A stretch of 45,206 nt of DNA from Bigelowiella natans CCMP2755 (Eukaryota; Cercozoa; Chlorarachniophyceae): assembly GCA_000320545.1 (NCBI GenBank), contig ADNK01002197.1:1-45206 (forward strand). Reading direction: 5' to 3'. The notes beneath the pieces were generated by a model. It was given only the letters and a program-made list of their open reading frames with translations, did no database searches and was not told the origin of the DNA. The translations under genes were made by a program, and so were the position numbers. Shown piece after piece: positions 33,697 through 45,206 of the stretch; the first letter of the stretch is position 1, and each line of letters starts with the position of its first letter.

Positions 33697-35984
33697 TCAC
33701 ATCCCCGCAAGCCACATATCATAGTACTCTGCAGCCTGCGAAATGAAGACGAATCAAATCTCATATAGAGTATCAGGGCAACCTAATACTCAAGAACACT
33801 GTAACACCATAATACCTTTTTGAGCTCCCCCATATCGGTATAAAGATCGGCTATTTCTCCTGTTAAAGCTACGCGGCTATGCACCTTTGTTTATCGTCAA
33901 CAAGGAATGAGAAAGTACAAAGAAGAGAGGCGGGTTTTTCCAAAACACGAAAAGATCAGCGCAGAAAAGGTTGACAGGTATTTTACGTACAAATGCTCAT
34001 CAAATGAAAGAGTTCCAACTTTTACGAATGTTATGAACGCAAAATTTGAAGGAAGTTAATTCGGCACCGCTTCTGGGTATCCTGCGGCCAGGTGGAAAGC
34101 GGTTAATAGAGACTTGAGAGCTTCGTCATACTCGCCAATTTTCTGCAACAACGACGATAACCAACGATTATCATGACGAAGCATGTGGTAATCACATCAT
34201 ATTTCCCACGAAACTTAGAGTTCTATGAGTTTGTTCGCCGAAATAGTTTATATTTAGCGGCTTTTGCTACTTTGTAAATGACCCATGACGTCAAATCCTA
34301 CCTGGTATCCTCCAGCTAGCGCCCTTCGAGCATTCACAGAAAACCGTTTATTCTGTTGGGAATTGGAGAGTGGTGGGGGAGGAAGAAGGGGGAAACTCGT
34401 TGTTATATAGGGTGTCATTCAACTGTGTCAAGAGACACGACGAGGGGTGTGCTACACCTGGAGCTTATCGGCCGTCAAGAGGGCCAAAGACAGCTTCTCG
34501 ATACCTTCAGATTCGTTTCCCTGCAGTATTGTAGTCACGTATGAATAATATTGCTATTGGTGTGTAGGCAGGGGTTTGCCGCCATCACTACAACTCAACC
34601 ACAGTTGAAATAAGAAGTAGCAGAGTACCTTTCCGATATCTGAGTTTCCTTCATCAATTAGTGCGTATACCTTCTGTTCTTCGGGATCCATACTGTAAGG
34701 TATTGTAATGATAATGCTGCTGAGGATGGTGATGACAACGAGATTGATGATGATGATGATGATGATGGTGATGATGGCCATTAAAAATACATGCTGCTTT
34801 GTGATCACCACTACTATAACATGCCCGCCTTTGTGCGCACATAACATTTGTGTTTCGTGATGCGCCAAGTGCAAGATGTGTATTGATGAGATATTTTTGA
34901 TTAACTCATCATCCCCAGCGCCATTGGCATCTGCCCTCTTTTCGACGTATGAGATGACGGCGTCCTACCAGAACAGAAGATAAGAAATCAGGATTGAGGT
35001 GGATGCGAAATTCAGACCAAGTCATGAGAGTGTTGCAAACATCATGCTGTTTTCAATAGTACTAAAAGCCCACCGCGTAGCCACTGTTAGCAGATAATCT
35101 TTTTCAGTATTTCTTTTTATCATAACCATTCGAGATACCTTTTCCAAAAGCGCATTCTCTCGGCTACGCAGCTCCGCGTTGATATTTCGGAGTTGGTCGT
35201 TGAGCGCCTTTATTTCATCTCGCCTAGAAAAATCGTTGTACGTTGTAGATGAAGATGTGCCTGATTGACGCCTTCATACGAAAAAGAATACCCATGGACA
35301 CTACCTCCTTGCTGCGAGATAGCCAGTGACGGTGGCGCCGACCAGTCCCACGGATTGTAATGCGATAATGGCGGCAGGGACCTTGCCCATAGCCATTCCA
35401 TTCATCTGTGTACATTCCGAGCACACGTTCTCACATCAAGGCATTTAGCTTGGAGGCAAGGGGGTAGTCAACCTGAGTCATCACGCCTTTTGTGTTATCT
35501 CGAAGTCTTGAGATCCATCGCGGCCCTTTCGAAAGGGCATCCTTCTCTGACCTTGGGCTGCGTGTTGGAATCCTGTGTAGGAAATGAATTTCCGCTCGGT
35601 GTCTCAATGTTGTGCACGGTCGGTCATCCCGTCATTACATACTCTACCCCCACAGCAACTAAAATTTCGATGGCAGAGACGGGATGTTTCCATTGGAGAG
35701 CCTCTACACAATATTACCCTCTCATCATGCCATTTGAGGTTGGAAGGCGGACTGGTGTTCGGGGGCGCGAAGCTGGATGTGCCAGATGAGTAGACTGCGT
35801 ATCGCTACGAGAGCGGCCTTCCAATACGTAAACAAAGGTCAATTCGTATCAAACATGCACTCTATTCACTTTAGATTTATCTACCAATTGCGATAAACAG
35901 CACGGAGGAGGCGATGATGAGGAGGAGTAAGAGGGCGGGGAGGCTGCAACGCGGCGAGGACGATAAGAGCGGCGCGGGAGCCAT
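33697..35984 (-). CDS. Membrane-anchored TPR-like protein, probably plastid
   Basis: Eleven exons: 35885-35984, 35473-35546, 35305-35405, 35139-35223, about 34846-34964, 34629-34692, 34458-34520, 34302-34352, 34068-34142, 33816-33884 and 33697-33735 (about 279 residues). The N-terminus is a hydrophobic leader (LPALLLLLIIASSVLFIAI). A second hydrophobic segment (IIALQSVGLVGATVTGYLAA) is followed by a charged helix (RRDEIKALNDQLRNINAELR). TPR-like helices follow: DIGK-GNESEGIEKLSLALL, ARRALAGGYQKIGEYDEALK, and ALTGEIADLYTDMGELKKAA with EYYD. This order recalls a plant and algal chloroplast TPR family; placement is from memory of the pattern. The junction between the fifth and sixth exons is uncertain. 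Confidence 0.6.
34744..34776. repeat. GAT trinucleotide repeat
   Basis: (GAT)n in an intron of the TPR gene. Confidence 0.85.
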
Positions 35985-36087
35985 TGTTACAACTTCTTCT
36001 GTTGAATTCTGTTAGCTCCCGAGAAGGTCCTCAGACCGGCTTCTTTTTAGGTAATTTCCCGGTCTTCGAAAAATACGTGTAGCAAGA

Positions 36088-36351
36088 ATGCCCTGTGATT
36101 TCCCGATGCGACTATCACACAGTCGCCGCAGTTCGGAAAACGAACTCGAGGAAATTTCTGGATGCCGAGGACATTTCATGGATTTCCTTCCAACGTGCAT
36201 GTGTACCTTTTTTCTCATCTCTCAGTAATTAAAAGTGCAATTTTAACGTTGTCGCAGGGACAAAATGAAGGGATACCTTCGCTCAAAAAAGCCGGAGGAT
36301 CCAAAGAGAATTGCTCACATTTCAACTTCAAATCCGGAACCGGCCGTCTGA
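36088..36351 (+). CDS. Possible small two-exon gene, 68 residues
   Basis: ATG at 36088; exon 36088-36200 (donor GTGTAC) and exon 36258-36351 (acceptor TCGCAG) join in phase 2. The product is hydrophilic with a basic C-terminal half (DKMKGYLRSKKPEDPKRIAH). No family recognised. Its start lies 103 bp from the divergent TPR gene, as in the other head-to-head pairs of the window, which supports it modestly. Short length keeps confidence low. Confidence 0.35.
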
Positions 36352-38105
36352 GCCCGGACAAGCCTTTCTGATGGCAGAGAAATGGACGGCCATGGACCCA
36401 GATGGCCTGCAGATGTGTACACTTTCGACAGAAATGCAAGAAACAGGAAGACGTGTGTATGATTCTGATTCTCGCTTGACTTTTTCTAGCACCTGCCTGC
36501 TGCTACTCACCGCTCCGAAATTCATGAATGAGCGTTTGAATGAAACAAAGCCTGCACGCTAGACTGAGAAAGATTAGGGGCTACACATGAGCGCACTGAG
36601 GACTGTGATGGAGCTATGTAACTTAACGCTGCCGTGAACAGTACTCTTCCGAACCCTACCAGCTTCTAGCCACGACTGCTAGGCTGCAGTCAGCATGCTG
36701 CGCCTTCCACTGCCCATGCAAACCTTGCGATCGAATCGTTGCGCCAGCCCACACAATAGACACGTTATGCTATGCATATGAGATGTACATATAACATAAC
36801 TTTGACTATATGTAAGATATATGTAACATGACTTCGTCTGTAATCCATCCACGTGTTGCAGTGGGATCACATGACCCCGACGCCCGCTACCGCCGCCCAA
36901 CCCTTCACCTCAAAGTACACCCGAAATCATCTACTACATGCTGTAGGCTTTTTTTGCTGCATGCAAATTAGTTGGTGCAAGTTCGGTTTTCCTCATGACC
37001 ACATGCGATGTGTTTCACTGACGCGTGCCGTGTGAAGCTAGCTACTTTTTAGCCACATGCAAAATGTGAAAGCTTCTTGTAGTCAGCCCACACAAGCGTC
37101 ATTGTTGCGAAAACATCCACACACACGCACACATGCTGGCATGGCCACATTATAATCCACAAAGGCTCCATTCGTGTACCCTGTCTAGGACACATGTTCA
37201 TCGAATAGTTCATGTGTGCTTTGGAACATGTGTGCTCTACAGTGCATGTGTGCGTTCATGAACATATGTGTATGTGTGTCAACTAGTGCGTGCATGCTCA
37301 CTACACGTGCACCATGCACCTGCGTGTCATTTGTGCACATTGCGGGTGTTGTCATGGAGCACATGTGTGCAACAAATGACAGAACACATGTGCTAATTTG
37401 GTACATGTGTGGATGCAAGAACATGTGCATATGAAAGGACACATGTTGCAAAGAACATGTGTGATGATTGCACATGTTCGTACAGAGCGCACGCACGAAT
37501 GTAGCCACAAAGGCTCTGCTGCACAAGCACACAAATGGGCATGTATTTGTGTGGCTGTGTGCGGCGTGTGAAACCTGTGTTCATGGCATTTCATAGCGGA
37601 ACTAGTGTCAGTGTGCACATGTAATGCTAACAGTAACGCCCCTGGCAAACAGCAGGCCAACAAAATGAAGCTCGCAGGCTATTCTGACTACACATGTGTG
37701 TGTCCATGTTTGCATGATCTGTGCTTTCCGACGCATTATTTGATGGATAATTGATCACTACATTGCGCGACACACAGGCACGAGTCTTACGCGTGGTGTT
37801 GGTCACGCCAACCTGCGAACAATTGAAGTGCATGGCAGCGTACAAGCTACAGGTATAACAAGGATTGTTTGTCATCCTCGAACACAAGTCTTGTGCAGTG
37901 GCTCCATTTTGATTTCTCGGCCGGAACTTAAATAAATAATCGCGCTAACTGTACAGTATTTTGTTGAATAAAACTGATCCTACTTCTGATAACTATTTCA
38001 TCTATGATATCGATCTACTGAAGCTGCACATGTCACCGCACGTTTAATGCGGAGCACAACAGGAACGTTTCGTTGCAAAATACCTTGAACTTTCGTTGGT
38101 CTTGT
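36352..38105. other. Long 3' intergenic island with ACATGTG cluster
   Basis: No convincing gene. Small ORFs on both strands are shadows of biased composition. 36840-37720 is rich in CATG words, and 37190-37480 contains a dense series of ACATGTG/CACATGT motifs in both orientations. Confidence 0.5.
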
Positions 38106-41100
38106 TCACTTCTTCTTGATGTAACACTTTTCCTTTTCGCTGTACCAAAAATTCGAGCCTTCCTTCCGAGCAAAATATAGAAATAACTTTTTGATCATAT
38201 TCCCAACATCGGTTGTAGATGTGTAGAGATGCTCATCCTCAAAGTCTTCGTATTCATCTTTTGCATTGTTTTGGACACCCTTTAACTCGCTGTATTCCTT
38301 ATGCTCTAGTCGTATCTGAACATCGTTACATTTCTCTCCACTCGCCCGTCCGAAGTATAGTTCTCGTACTGAATACTTTTCCTGTTCATAATCAGTTGCG
38401 GTGGTAGCAGTTTCACTAATACCGAAAAGAAGCATCTCCACGTGCTTGACTATGTAGAACTCACTTTTCTGTCTCCGAGACCACTGTGACTCCGCTTTCA
38501 GTTTTCGATAGTCATTTACCGTCGAAGAGCTTGTATGTTTTAAATACGAGTAGAAAGCGGGGTTCTCCCAAAGTGATTGAGGAATCTCTCTTTGTTTCTC
38601 TGGAGGTAAGTATTCATAAGCTCTCTTCACCCCCGTCGGACTCACACATTTCCGCCTTTTCCCGTCTGGATGCCGTCTAATACACGTGGAAGTGATCTCC
38701 ATCGAATGTAATGTTGAAGCCCCGTTCGAAATTATGCCTATTTCTTGGACTTGATCACATAGATCGTTTCGCGGCTCTTCATGCTGTTTTTTCCTAATTT
38801 TATGTGGGTGTGAGCAAGGAGGGTCACTGGTGAAGCTGTGGCGGCGCTTATTTCTCCTGTAAGGTAACGTGAATTTTCTTCTACTCAATTTATTCCGCTT
38901 TAACTCATTTCGCTTTGACTCATCTCTGGAAGCTCTACCAGGGCGAGGGGATCTTTCAAATGGGGAGTCTACACGTGGATGATTGCGTCTGTAGTGAATT
39001 CTTGATGAAACGCTGCCCGAAGTTGGATCACATACCGAATTTAAAATTTGCGTGTGCAGTTCTCCTTTTCTTTCTTTATCAGTATATACGATTTCATCAT
39101 AGCGTTCATCCTCTTGACTATATTCTTCTTCATCATCATCATCTTCTTCTTCTTCTTCTTCTTCTTCTTCTTCTTCTCCAGTAACTCTATCAACTTCGGT
39201 ATCTTTATTACAATTATCATCACTATCCTCGTCTTCGTATTCGGAGTCACATTCAGTTTCTTCATCGTTTTCTTCTTCATACCCAGCACCTGTAACATCG
39301 TCTTCTGGGAGCGACTTATTTTCTTCATCTTCTTCTTCACCTTGTTCCTCGGATATTTCTTGAGAATCCTCTTCAAAATCTTCATCTTCTTCGTGACAAT
39401 CCAGAGAATGGTTGTCGTCTCCACAATATCTGATGAACTTAATATTGAGTTTATCGTACCACTCACTCTGCAATAATTCTTTCTTAGATTTCTTCCACGG
39501 GCTCAGATTCCGCCTCTGGGCTACGGCCTCAACATACTTATCTTTTAGAAGGCGACTGTATGGAGCTCGATCATCGGAGAGGCAAACCAGCACCTCTCCG
39601 TTGGCTTTGTTAAGACTTTCCACCCTTCCCTTTAACCATTTGTAAACCTTACTCTCCGTAACTGATACATCGCAGAGAGCTTCAACTATATCTCCCTTGT
39701 TGAGGGCATTAATGTCGCATGTATTCTCAGGAGGGAAGGGGCTGACAAATTTAGTGGAGTATTGAAGTTCCTTTTTCCCAAACTTAATTTCTTCAATCTC
39801 CTCGTCTTCACAGAGAAGTTCCCCGCGATAAAGGACCTCGCCAAGATGCGTCTCTTTACACCTGCTTCGGACTAAACGATATGTCTGGCCAATATGCTTG
39901 AATCCCGAAGGACGGCACTTTCTGCGTGGACGTCCTGTACTCTCCGCATGGTTTTCGTCGCATGAGTCCTGGATTTCTACCAAAGAGGATTCAGCATTGA
40001 TATCGATATCAGGCTGCTCTGTTCCCTCGGGGAGCTTGCAGTACCAACAAATACGATCTCTGCGAATCTTACCAATATCGGCCTTTTTCCGTTCGGCTGG
40101 TCTGGATCCGCAATAGTAACACATAATCTTGGAGGATTTATGATCTTCGCAGCGATAGAATAGGTCTACGTCAAGCTCAGCCTCCTTATCGCAGTCCTGT
40201 GCCTCGCAGAGTCCCTTTCGGTGAGGATAGCATTTTCCGCATACTCGGTCCACCTTCTGTTCCACACTATCGAATATGTTAGATGTCCGATCTGAACGGT
40301 TGCAATATTTGCAGCGGGAGCAGTCTTTTCCGTCTCCCTCGCACTGCTTGCACACTGTGAACTTCTTGCCGTACTTTGCGTCGGTGCCTGCACACCGTTT
40401 GCATTTGTCGCACTTCACCAAGACCCTCGATAAATCTTGCTCGCAGGTGTAGGACGACTGAGTGTAGTTTTCATTTTCCTCCAGCTTTTGATCCTTGATG
40501 TACTGCTCGATAATCCATCCAGCCCTATTGCGAATATCTGAGGCAGTCGCTTTCTTCCTAGAGGGGCTTTTAAAGCTTGGCTGGAAGTCTTCACTTGGGT
40601 CATCATCATCAGCAGAAGTAGCGCCACTTGATGCCTCCTGCTGATGGCTCAATCGCGACGATGAAGCCTTTCGCCGATGCTGTTGATCAGCTGGCAATGT
40701 TGCAATGATGGTTGTGCGCTGCCGCTCCACTGAAGGTATGCTTGATCCCTGAATATGGTAGCCGTTGTTCGCACGCCATCCACGGCCAACCTTCTGCGAG
40801 AAATCTACCAATACAGGGATGGGAACGTTCCCATTCGCCCAATCTCCTTCCACAGCTAGACAATTGCCAAGAATGTGGACTGTGTTGATGGTTTCCTGAC
40901 TATAGTTAAAGCTGTCTACGCGGCACGTGAATTGTATTCCGACCACGATACCGTCCAGCAGGTTGTAGATGACGTCGAGATGACGGGGCCGAGGCTCGCA
41001 TTGCATATCATGGAGACTTTTTTCGATCAATTCAAAAATTTCTACTGTGTTCTTGCAAATAAGATCCCCATGATCCTTTGCTTTCCTGAATTTCTTCTCC

Positions 41101-42643
41101 ATCTCATTCAGGGCCTCCCTATAGCGATATGCTTTGCCCTCATTTTCATCCTCTTCAGAGAGCATCCTCATAGCCGTGTAGCGTGAATAAACCTTATTTC
41201 CAGCTTCCTCGGAGGCAGCTCTGAGGATTTTAGAATTATGCTTCCCTATCTTTTTTTTATATTTGTCTCTCATTTTATTGCTGTGTTCGCTATTGCTTTT
41301 GCCGCCGATTAGACTCTCAGTATGAAGAACACACAATGCCGGGATCCCAGATATGCGTGCGAAAGACAGAGGCCCCATTATCCTTTGCTCGATGATATAC
41401 TTCATTCTGTCTTTCCACTTCCTTTCATCATTCAATTGCTCTCTTTGGCCGAGGAAAGACATTATCGCGCCGCTGGATTTACTTGCATGGTACAGAAGGG
41501 CTGCATTCACCTGCACTGCCTGGAATTTCGGAGATCTAAACGATGTTTTCTCCACATCCTTTACGGTCATTCTGGTGAAATCGGTTATTTGGGAGTAGCT
41601 TGCTTTATCTGGTCCGTTCAGAACCTCACCGATGGTGACTCGAAAGTGGAACTGGGGATCGACAAGCTTGACTTTGACGTCTAATACTCTTTCTAAATCC
41701 TGCGGAGTCCCAGTGTAAAGACACAAGTGCGCATTTTTGAAGGCATTGCAGTATCTTTCCACTTTATTTCCTGCATAATTTGAATTTATCTGGTCAGATA
41801 GGAATTTCCAACTAATAGATTACACATATTTAGACTACTTTTGTCACCTTTATGAGCCTCATCGTGGAATACTGCCTTAAACACATCCTTTCTTGCCATT
41901 CGCTTCAGCATGTCAAATTGTTCTTTAGTGTTCATGGCTATCACAACAGTGGATTTATCGAGTTTTTCTGGGGTAGGTTTTGTGTGCTTACAGGATAGCA
42001 CGGAGATCCTATTCTGGCAAGCGGGATCGCTCTTAAATTCGCGGAGTAAATCTTCAATGCCAGAAAGTGCAGCAGTGAGGATGAGCACCTTTCCACCTTC
42101 GTTTAAGACTTGCATCGCTGTAGCAAATATTGCTAGAGTCTTTCCACACCCAGTAGGTAGCTCGCACAACAGAGGAAAGCTCTCTCCACTCTTTATTTGT
42201 CCACATCTGCCACGATTGCTATGGATGGCGTTAATCACGAAATTTTTGGCATTCCTTTGGGCTTCACGCAACTTCAATCTTCGACCCTCCTGAAGCAATT
42301 GGATTACACGTACGATTAGAAACTCCCCGCCTTTAGAAAACGCACAGTTTTTAAGCAAGATGATGTGCCATCTGAGAATATAGAAGTATATGCAAACCTG
42401 CTCATCCTGTCTCTTGACCCCATCATCCTCGTCTTCATCACTACTGACCGGATAATCTGATAACGGTGATCGTGATCGTGGTATCCACTCTCCTTTCTCC
42501 TCCTCAGTAATATGCTGCTTGAATAAATCATCAATTTTCTGCTTCATAGCAATCAATGGGTGCTGATATGATGGGGTTGTGGGCGAGCTGCGGACTTCCA
42601 GTTCTGAGAAATTGTAAATGTGAGAACTTATCATGAAATTCAT
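38106..42643 (-). CDS. SF2 helicase fused to zinc cluster and Tudor-like segment
   Basis: Exons 42398-42643, 41848-42289 and 38106-41770 join in phase (1450 residues from this ATG; an acceptor-like TTTCTCAG just inside suggests a further 5' exon). Helicase motifs: LPTGCGKT (I, about 126-133), VLILTAAL (Ia), FHDEAHKG (II, 223-230), YTGTP (III, 248-252) and FSQKVGRGWR (VI, about 553-562). Then come a Ser/Asp-rich linker, a Cys-rich cluster (about 672-808) with repeated CxxC pairs (CDKCKRC, CKQCEGDGKDCSRCKYC, CYYCG, CWYC), and a Tudor/Agenet-like strand region (GDIVEALCDV, KWLKGRVESL, about 920-979). An Asp/Glu tract and a basic C-terminal region end it. It probably acts on nucleic acid or chromatin; substrate unknown. 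The last exon is unusually long (3.7 kb). Confidence 0.8.
39110..39180. repeat. TTC/TCA repeat coding for acidic tract
   Basis: On the minus strand (GAA/GAT)n encodes a run of Glu then Asp within the helicase fusion protein. An opposing ORF over it is only a shadow. Confidence 0.85.
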
Positions 42644-43217
42644 ACTTCGACATTATCCCTTTTCGCAACGTGCGACAAGGTTTTTGTGCAATCCAACGGG
42701 AAAAATGGTGGCAAATTAAACATCTTCTATTATTGAGAAAGGGCAATACGATCTTCCATCAAGTTCGTTTCCTCGGATTTAACATATAAGGATGTCGCAG
42801 GTGTAAAATAGGGCCCCTCTTTGCCATCTGGAGGACCCTGATATTATCTCTCGGAAAGCATCTGATTGAGGAAGGTCAGTGGAGAACTACTCACACACCA
42901 TCGGACGAATGGGTTCTCTTCCTTCCGTCCCCTTTGTGAAATGAATAGTGTTTCGAGGGTAGATAAGTAGTGCGACAGATATCACCAGCAGCTCCTCTCG
43001 CTTTCATGGATCAGCCGCCATGACAGGGGCTCACTCACTGAAAAACTCGAAGAAGATTGCGATACCAGCCTCTTTTATTACCTTCCATGCGCTCGCCCTC
43101 AATTTCCAATGTATAATCTAATATACGGGGATATGACTCTTAAATCGATGTCAGGAAATTGAAAAGGATTCGTAGCATTCATCAAGCCAACAGCCGTCGG
43201 AACAGCACCTGGTCAAG
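42644..43217. promoter_or_regulatory. Divergent intergenic region (helicase / phosphoesterase)
   Basis: 574 bp between divergent start codons. It may contain a missing first helicase exon as well as both promoters. No element recognised. Confidence 0.35.
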
Positions 43218-43781
43218 ATGGGACAAAAGACGTCCGCGGCGACTGCGAAGAGAACCGAGACCGGTAGTCCAGACAATAACCAAAAAAACGATGTTATCGC
43301 GATTAATAATGGTGAAACGTTGATCCTGCTGGTGATTATTATGAGAGCCAAAGGAATGATAATAGATGACTGGAATATCCCTCATTGTATTGCCAGTTCG
43401 AATCCTCCACATAAGTGACACTCACAACCTGATCACTGAGCAGCTGGTGAAGGCCCTGCCCGACGCTGATATTCTCATACACACAGGCAATGATGCAAAC
43501 CATGAAAATACTGCATACTTTTACAGCAACCGTCATCTCACCCCTCGCAAAAAAGACACCTAAATCAGAAATTCCCCCCACCCTCTCTCCCATCTCACGA
43601 TAATAGGGGATTTCACTGACCAAGGCACGACTAAAGAGTTTCAGGACTTTAACAAAGTAGGAGACACAAAGACACACAAACGAGGCTGCATCTAAACACC
43701 CATTTATCTGTCGCCGTAGCCAAAAGATGACTCCTTCATTCGTTTCAAACATCAAAATGATGCTGTGCGCAGTACAACGAC

Positions 43782-43826
<45 letters not shown>

Positions 43827-45138
43827 ACTCACAATTTAGTTTTTGGAGATGATGAGCGATAAGTACAAGTACCGTGTTGTGATTCCAGGGAATCACGACA
43901 CATATCAGGTGTGTTGCAAAATACTACACACAATCCACTACTCGCCTACTCCTTTCCTTGCATATTGAGGCGAGGGAGGGAGGGCGCAGACATAAGCATC
44001 TTTCGCTTGCTGCATGATGACCATGATATTTGCCGCGTAAAGGTGGATCTCCAATATGACAAGATTAAGTCTTGGTGCGTCGTTAGCATTTCTCTTCACT
44101 CTGTTCGCTCACGCGGGGCTGGGGGGTGGGATGGGGCGGATGAATATGTGTACGGCTGATTTTAGCATGCTTGGATGGTGATGATAATGATGATGATGAA
44201 GATGAAAACTGAATGGTTGGGTGATGGATAACCACTATAGTACACCATGGACATTTCGGTTGAAGAAGAAAGAAACAGAGGGAAGAGGAGGGGGGAGAGA
44301 CATGTGTAAAGCCGTATCAGAGAGCAAATATCACCAAACTTTTTTATCTCATATATATATATTTTTTCATCTCAACGTTCGCCTGGTATGTGAATGTCGC
44401 AGTTTGACCGGAGCAACACACTTTCCACTGCATGAGACGGTTAGCAATCTCTGCTGCTCCCCACTCACCCTTTGTCTTCCTTTTCTTTCATTTCCGATGC
44501 TCTTAACATTCTCCAGGAAAACAAACAAAACGCATATATTGCCTGTATGTTCTTGTATGATTTCCCCCTTCTGCTCTCCTGTCTTTCTCTCGCTCTTTTT
44601 CCTTCATCCCAGGTAACTATCATGGGGCTTAGCATATATGGCGTTCCCTGGTGGCCTGGTCACAGCTGGAACTATAAGTATGGCAAGAATGAGTTGACGA
44701 GAAAAATACGCCAGCATATACACGGCGACGATACTGAAGATTATAGATAATAACTTTTCTGTCATCAATCGCACTATCACCCTTCCTAGGTTGTTTAAAG
44801 GCTGGCCGAATGTAAAAGATCCAGCAGGTAATATTTTAAGATTGTGAAAGGAGAAATATAATATATATCATATGTCACAACACACGTGCTTATCTTATCG
44901 TCAACGGCCGGTCCGAACCCTCCTCTACCCCCTTCCAAAACTGGTAGGTTTTGGAAATATACCTGATCAGATCGATGTTTTGCTAACGCATGGCCCTCCA
45001 AATGGTGAGAAGCATTGACGTGTATTTGGTGCGTCTGGATGATAATAGAGGAGGGAAGATACCCTCTCCCCAGATAGAACCCCTATCTTTGTCGCTTCCT
45101 CGTTTGCCTCCTCCACCTACTCCCCAATCATTCTCTCT

Positions 45139-45185
<47 letters not shown>

Positions 45186-45206
45186 CTTGTTCGCAGATGT
45201 AGTCGA
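43218..45206 (+). CDS. Metallophosphoesterase (calcineurin-like), 3' partial
   Basis: Exons 43218-43263, 43397-43486, 43607-43656, 43840-43908, one ending at 44078, 44613-44692, 44790-44827, 44948-45004 and one starting at 45197, cut by the window edge. Joined products show the metal-site motifs in order: RILHISDTHNL (D-x-H), HTGDFTDQG (GD), VVIPGNHDTY (GNHD) and DVLLTHGPPN (H-x-H region after the core). IYGVPWWPGHSW matches the short MPPED1/2-like branch. It should be a two-metal phosphodiesterase or phosphomonoesterase; the substrate is unknown. The second intron begins GC, not GT (43487), and this is required to rejoin HTG and DFT. The fifth exon's start (about 43985-44000) is uncertain, and a further exon may lie in 44079-44612. 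Confidence 0.82.
43782..43820. repeat. CA microsatellite
   Basis: (CA)n in the intron just before the GNHD exon at 43840. Confidence 0.9.
45131..45181. repeat. CT microsatellite acting as polypyrimidine tract
   Basis: CT tract ending about 15 bp before the last visible acceptor (45196). Confidence 0.9.

Noticed and set aside
36679-37887. His/Cys-rich ORFs on the minus strand
   Set aside because: They come from translation of the ACATGTG/CATG-rich island, not from conserved coding sequence.
39048-39476. 142-codon plus-strand ORF, hydrophobic
   Set aside because: It is antisense to the acidic GAA/GAT tract of the helicase gene, so Phe/Ile runs are a by-product.
38106-42643. Straight viral insertion for the helicase gene
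   Set aside because: Two phase-consistent GT-AG introns and no neighbouring viral genes; kept only as a possibility for distant origin.
43390-43410. tRNA T-arm-like GTTCGAATCC
   Set aside because: It lies at the start of a phosphoesterase exon encoding VRILHISD; no acceptor stem or anticodon arm surrounds it.
1-45206. CRISPR arrays, IS elements, LTR or reverse transcriptase
   Set aside because: No spaced direct repeats, terminal repeats or RT/integrase motifs were seen; repeats are simple microsatellites.

Overview
This window is nuclear DNA of an intron-rich eukaryote, most likely a photosynthetic protist with a secondary plastid. Genes are broken into many small exons with GT-AG introns, often 50-500 bp. 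Introns carry long CA, TA, CT and GA microsatellites. Two proteins (6180-6882 and 16302-17504) begin with a signal-peptide-like segment followed by an Arg/Ser-rich segment, the usual two-part address for a complex plastid, and a third (33697-35984) begins with a hydrophobic leader and looks like a plastid TPR protein. The segment after the signal does not begin with Phe. I lean towards a chlorarachniophyte-like alga, but this is inference. All exon models were built by eye from splice signals and reading-phase continuity; no search was run.

Layout: 1-5231 (+), a Trp/Arg-rich coiled-coil protein resembling Sfi1-type centrin-binding repeats. 6180-6882 (-), a small, probably plastid-targeted protein with three HCFGPSC repeats. 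8820-11183 (-), a HAD-family phosphatase. 11679-14787 (+), a secreted class 3 lipase. 15375-15812 (+), an orphan alpha/beta-hydrolase C-terminus. 16302-17504 (-), a SAM-dependent methyltransferase. 17888-21107 (+), a WH2/polyproline actin-regulator-like protein with an unfamiliar N-terminus. 21851-24307 (-), an ankyrin protein. 24812-30056 (+), a large single-pass membrane protein of unknown family. 30665-32120 (-), a membrane DnaJ protein. 32385-33140 (+), a degenerate Rho-type GTPase. 33697-35984 (-), a TPR protein. 36088-36351 (+), a possible 68-residue protein. 38106-42643 (-), an SF2 helicase joined to a zinc cluster and a Tudor-like segment. 43218 to the right edge (+), a metallophosphoesterase cut by the window.

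The arrangement is strikingly regular. Six pairs of genes are head to head, with about 100-570 bp between their starts: 11183/11679, 17504/17888, about 24307/24812, 32120/32385, 35984/36088 and 42643/43218. The gaps between converging or terminal 3' ends hold no recognisable gene and are rich in short palindromes such as GCTAGC, TGCATGC and ACATGT. There is no operon logic and no shared pathway across the window; it is an ordinary gene-dense stretch with several unusual proteins. The most interesting are the helicase-zinc-Tudor fusion, the pseudo-GTPase, the HCFGPSC-repeat protein and the WH2 protein.
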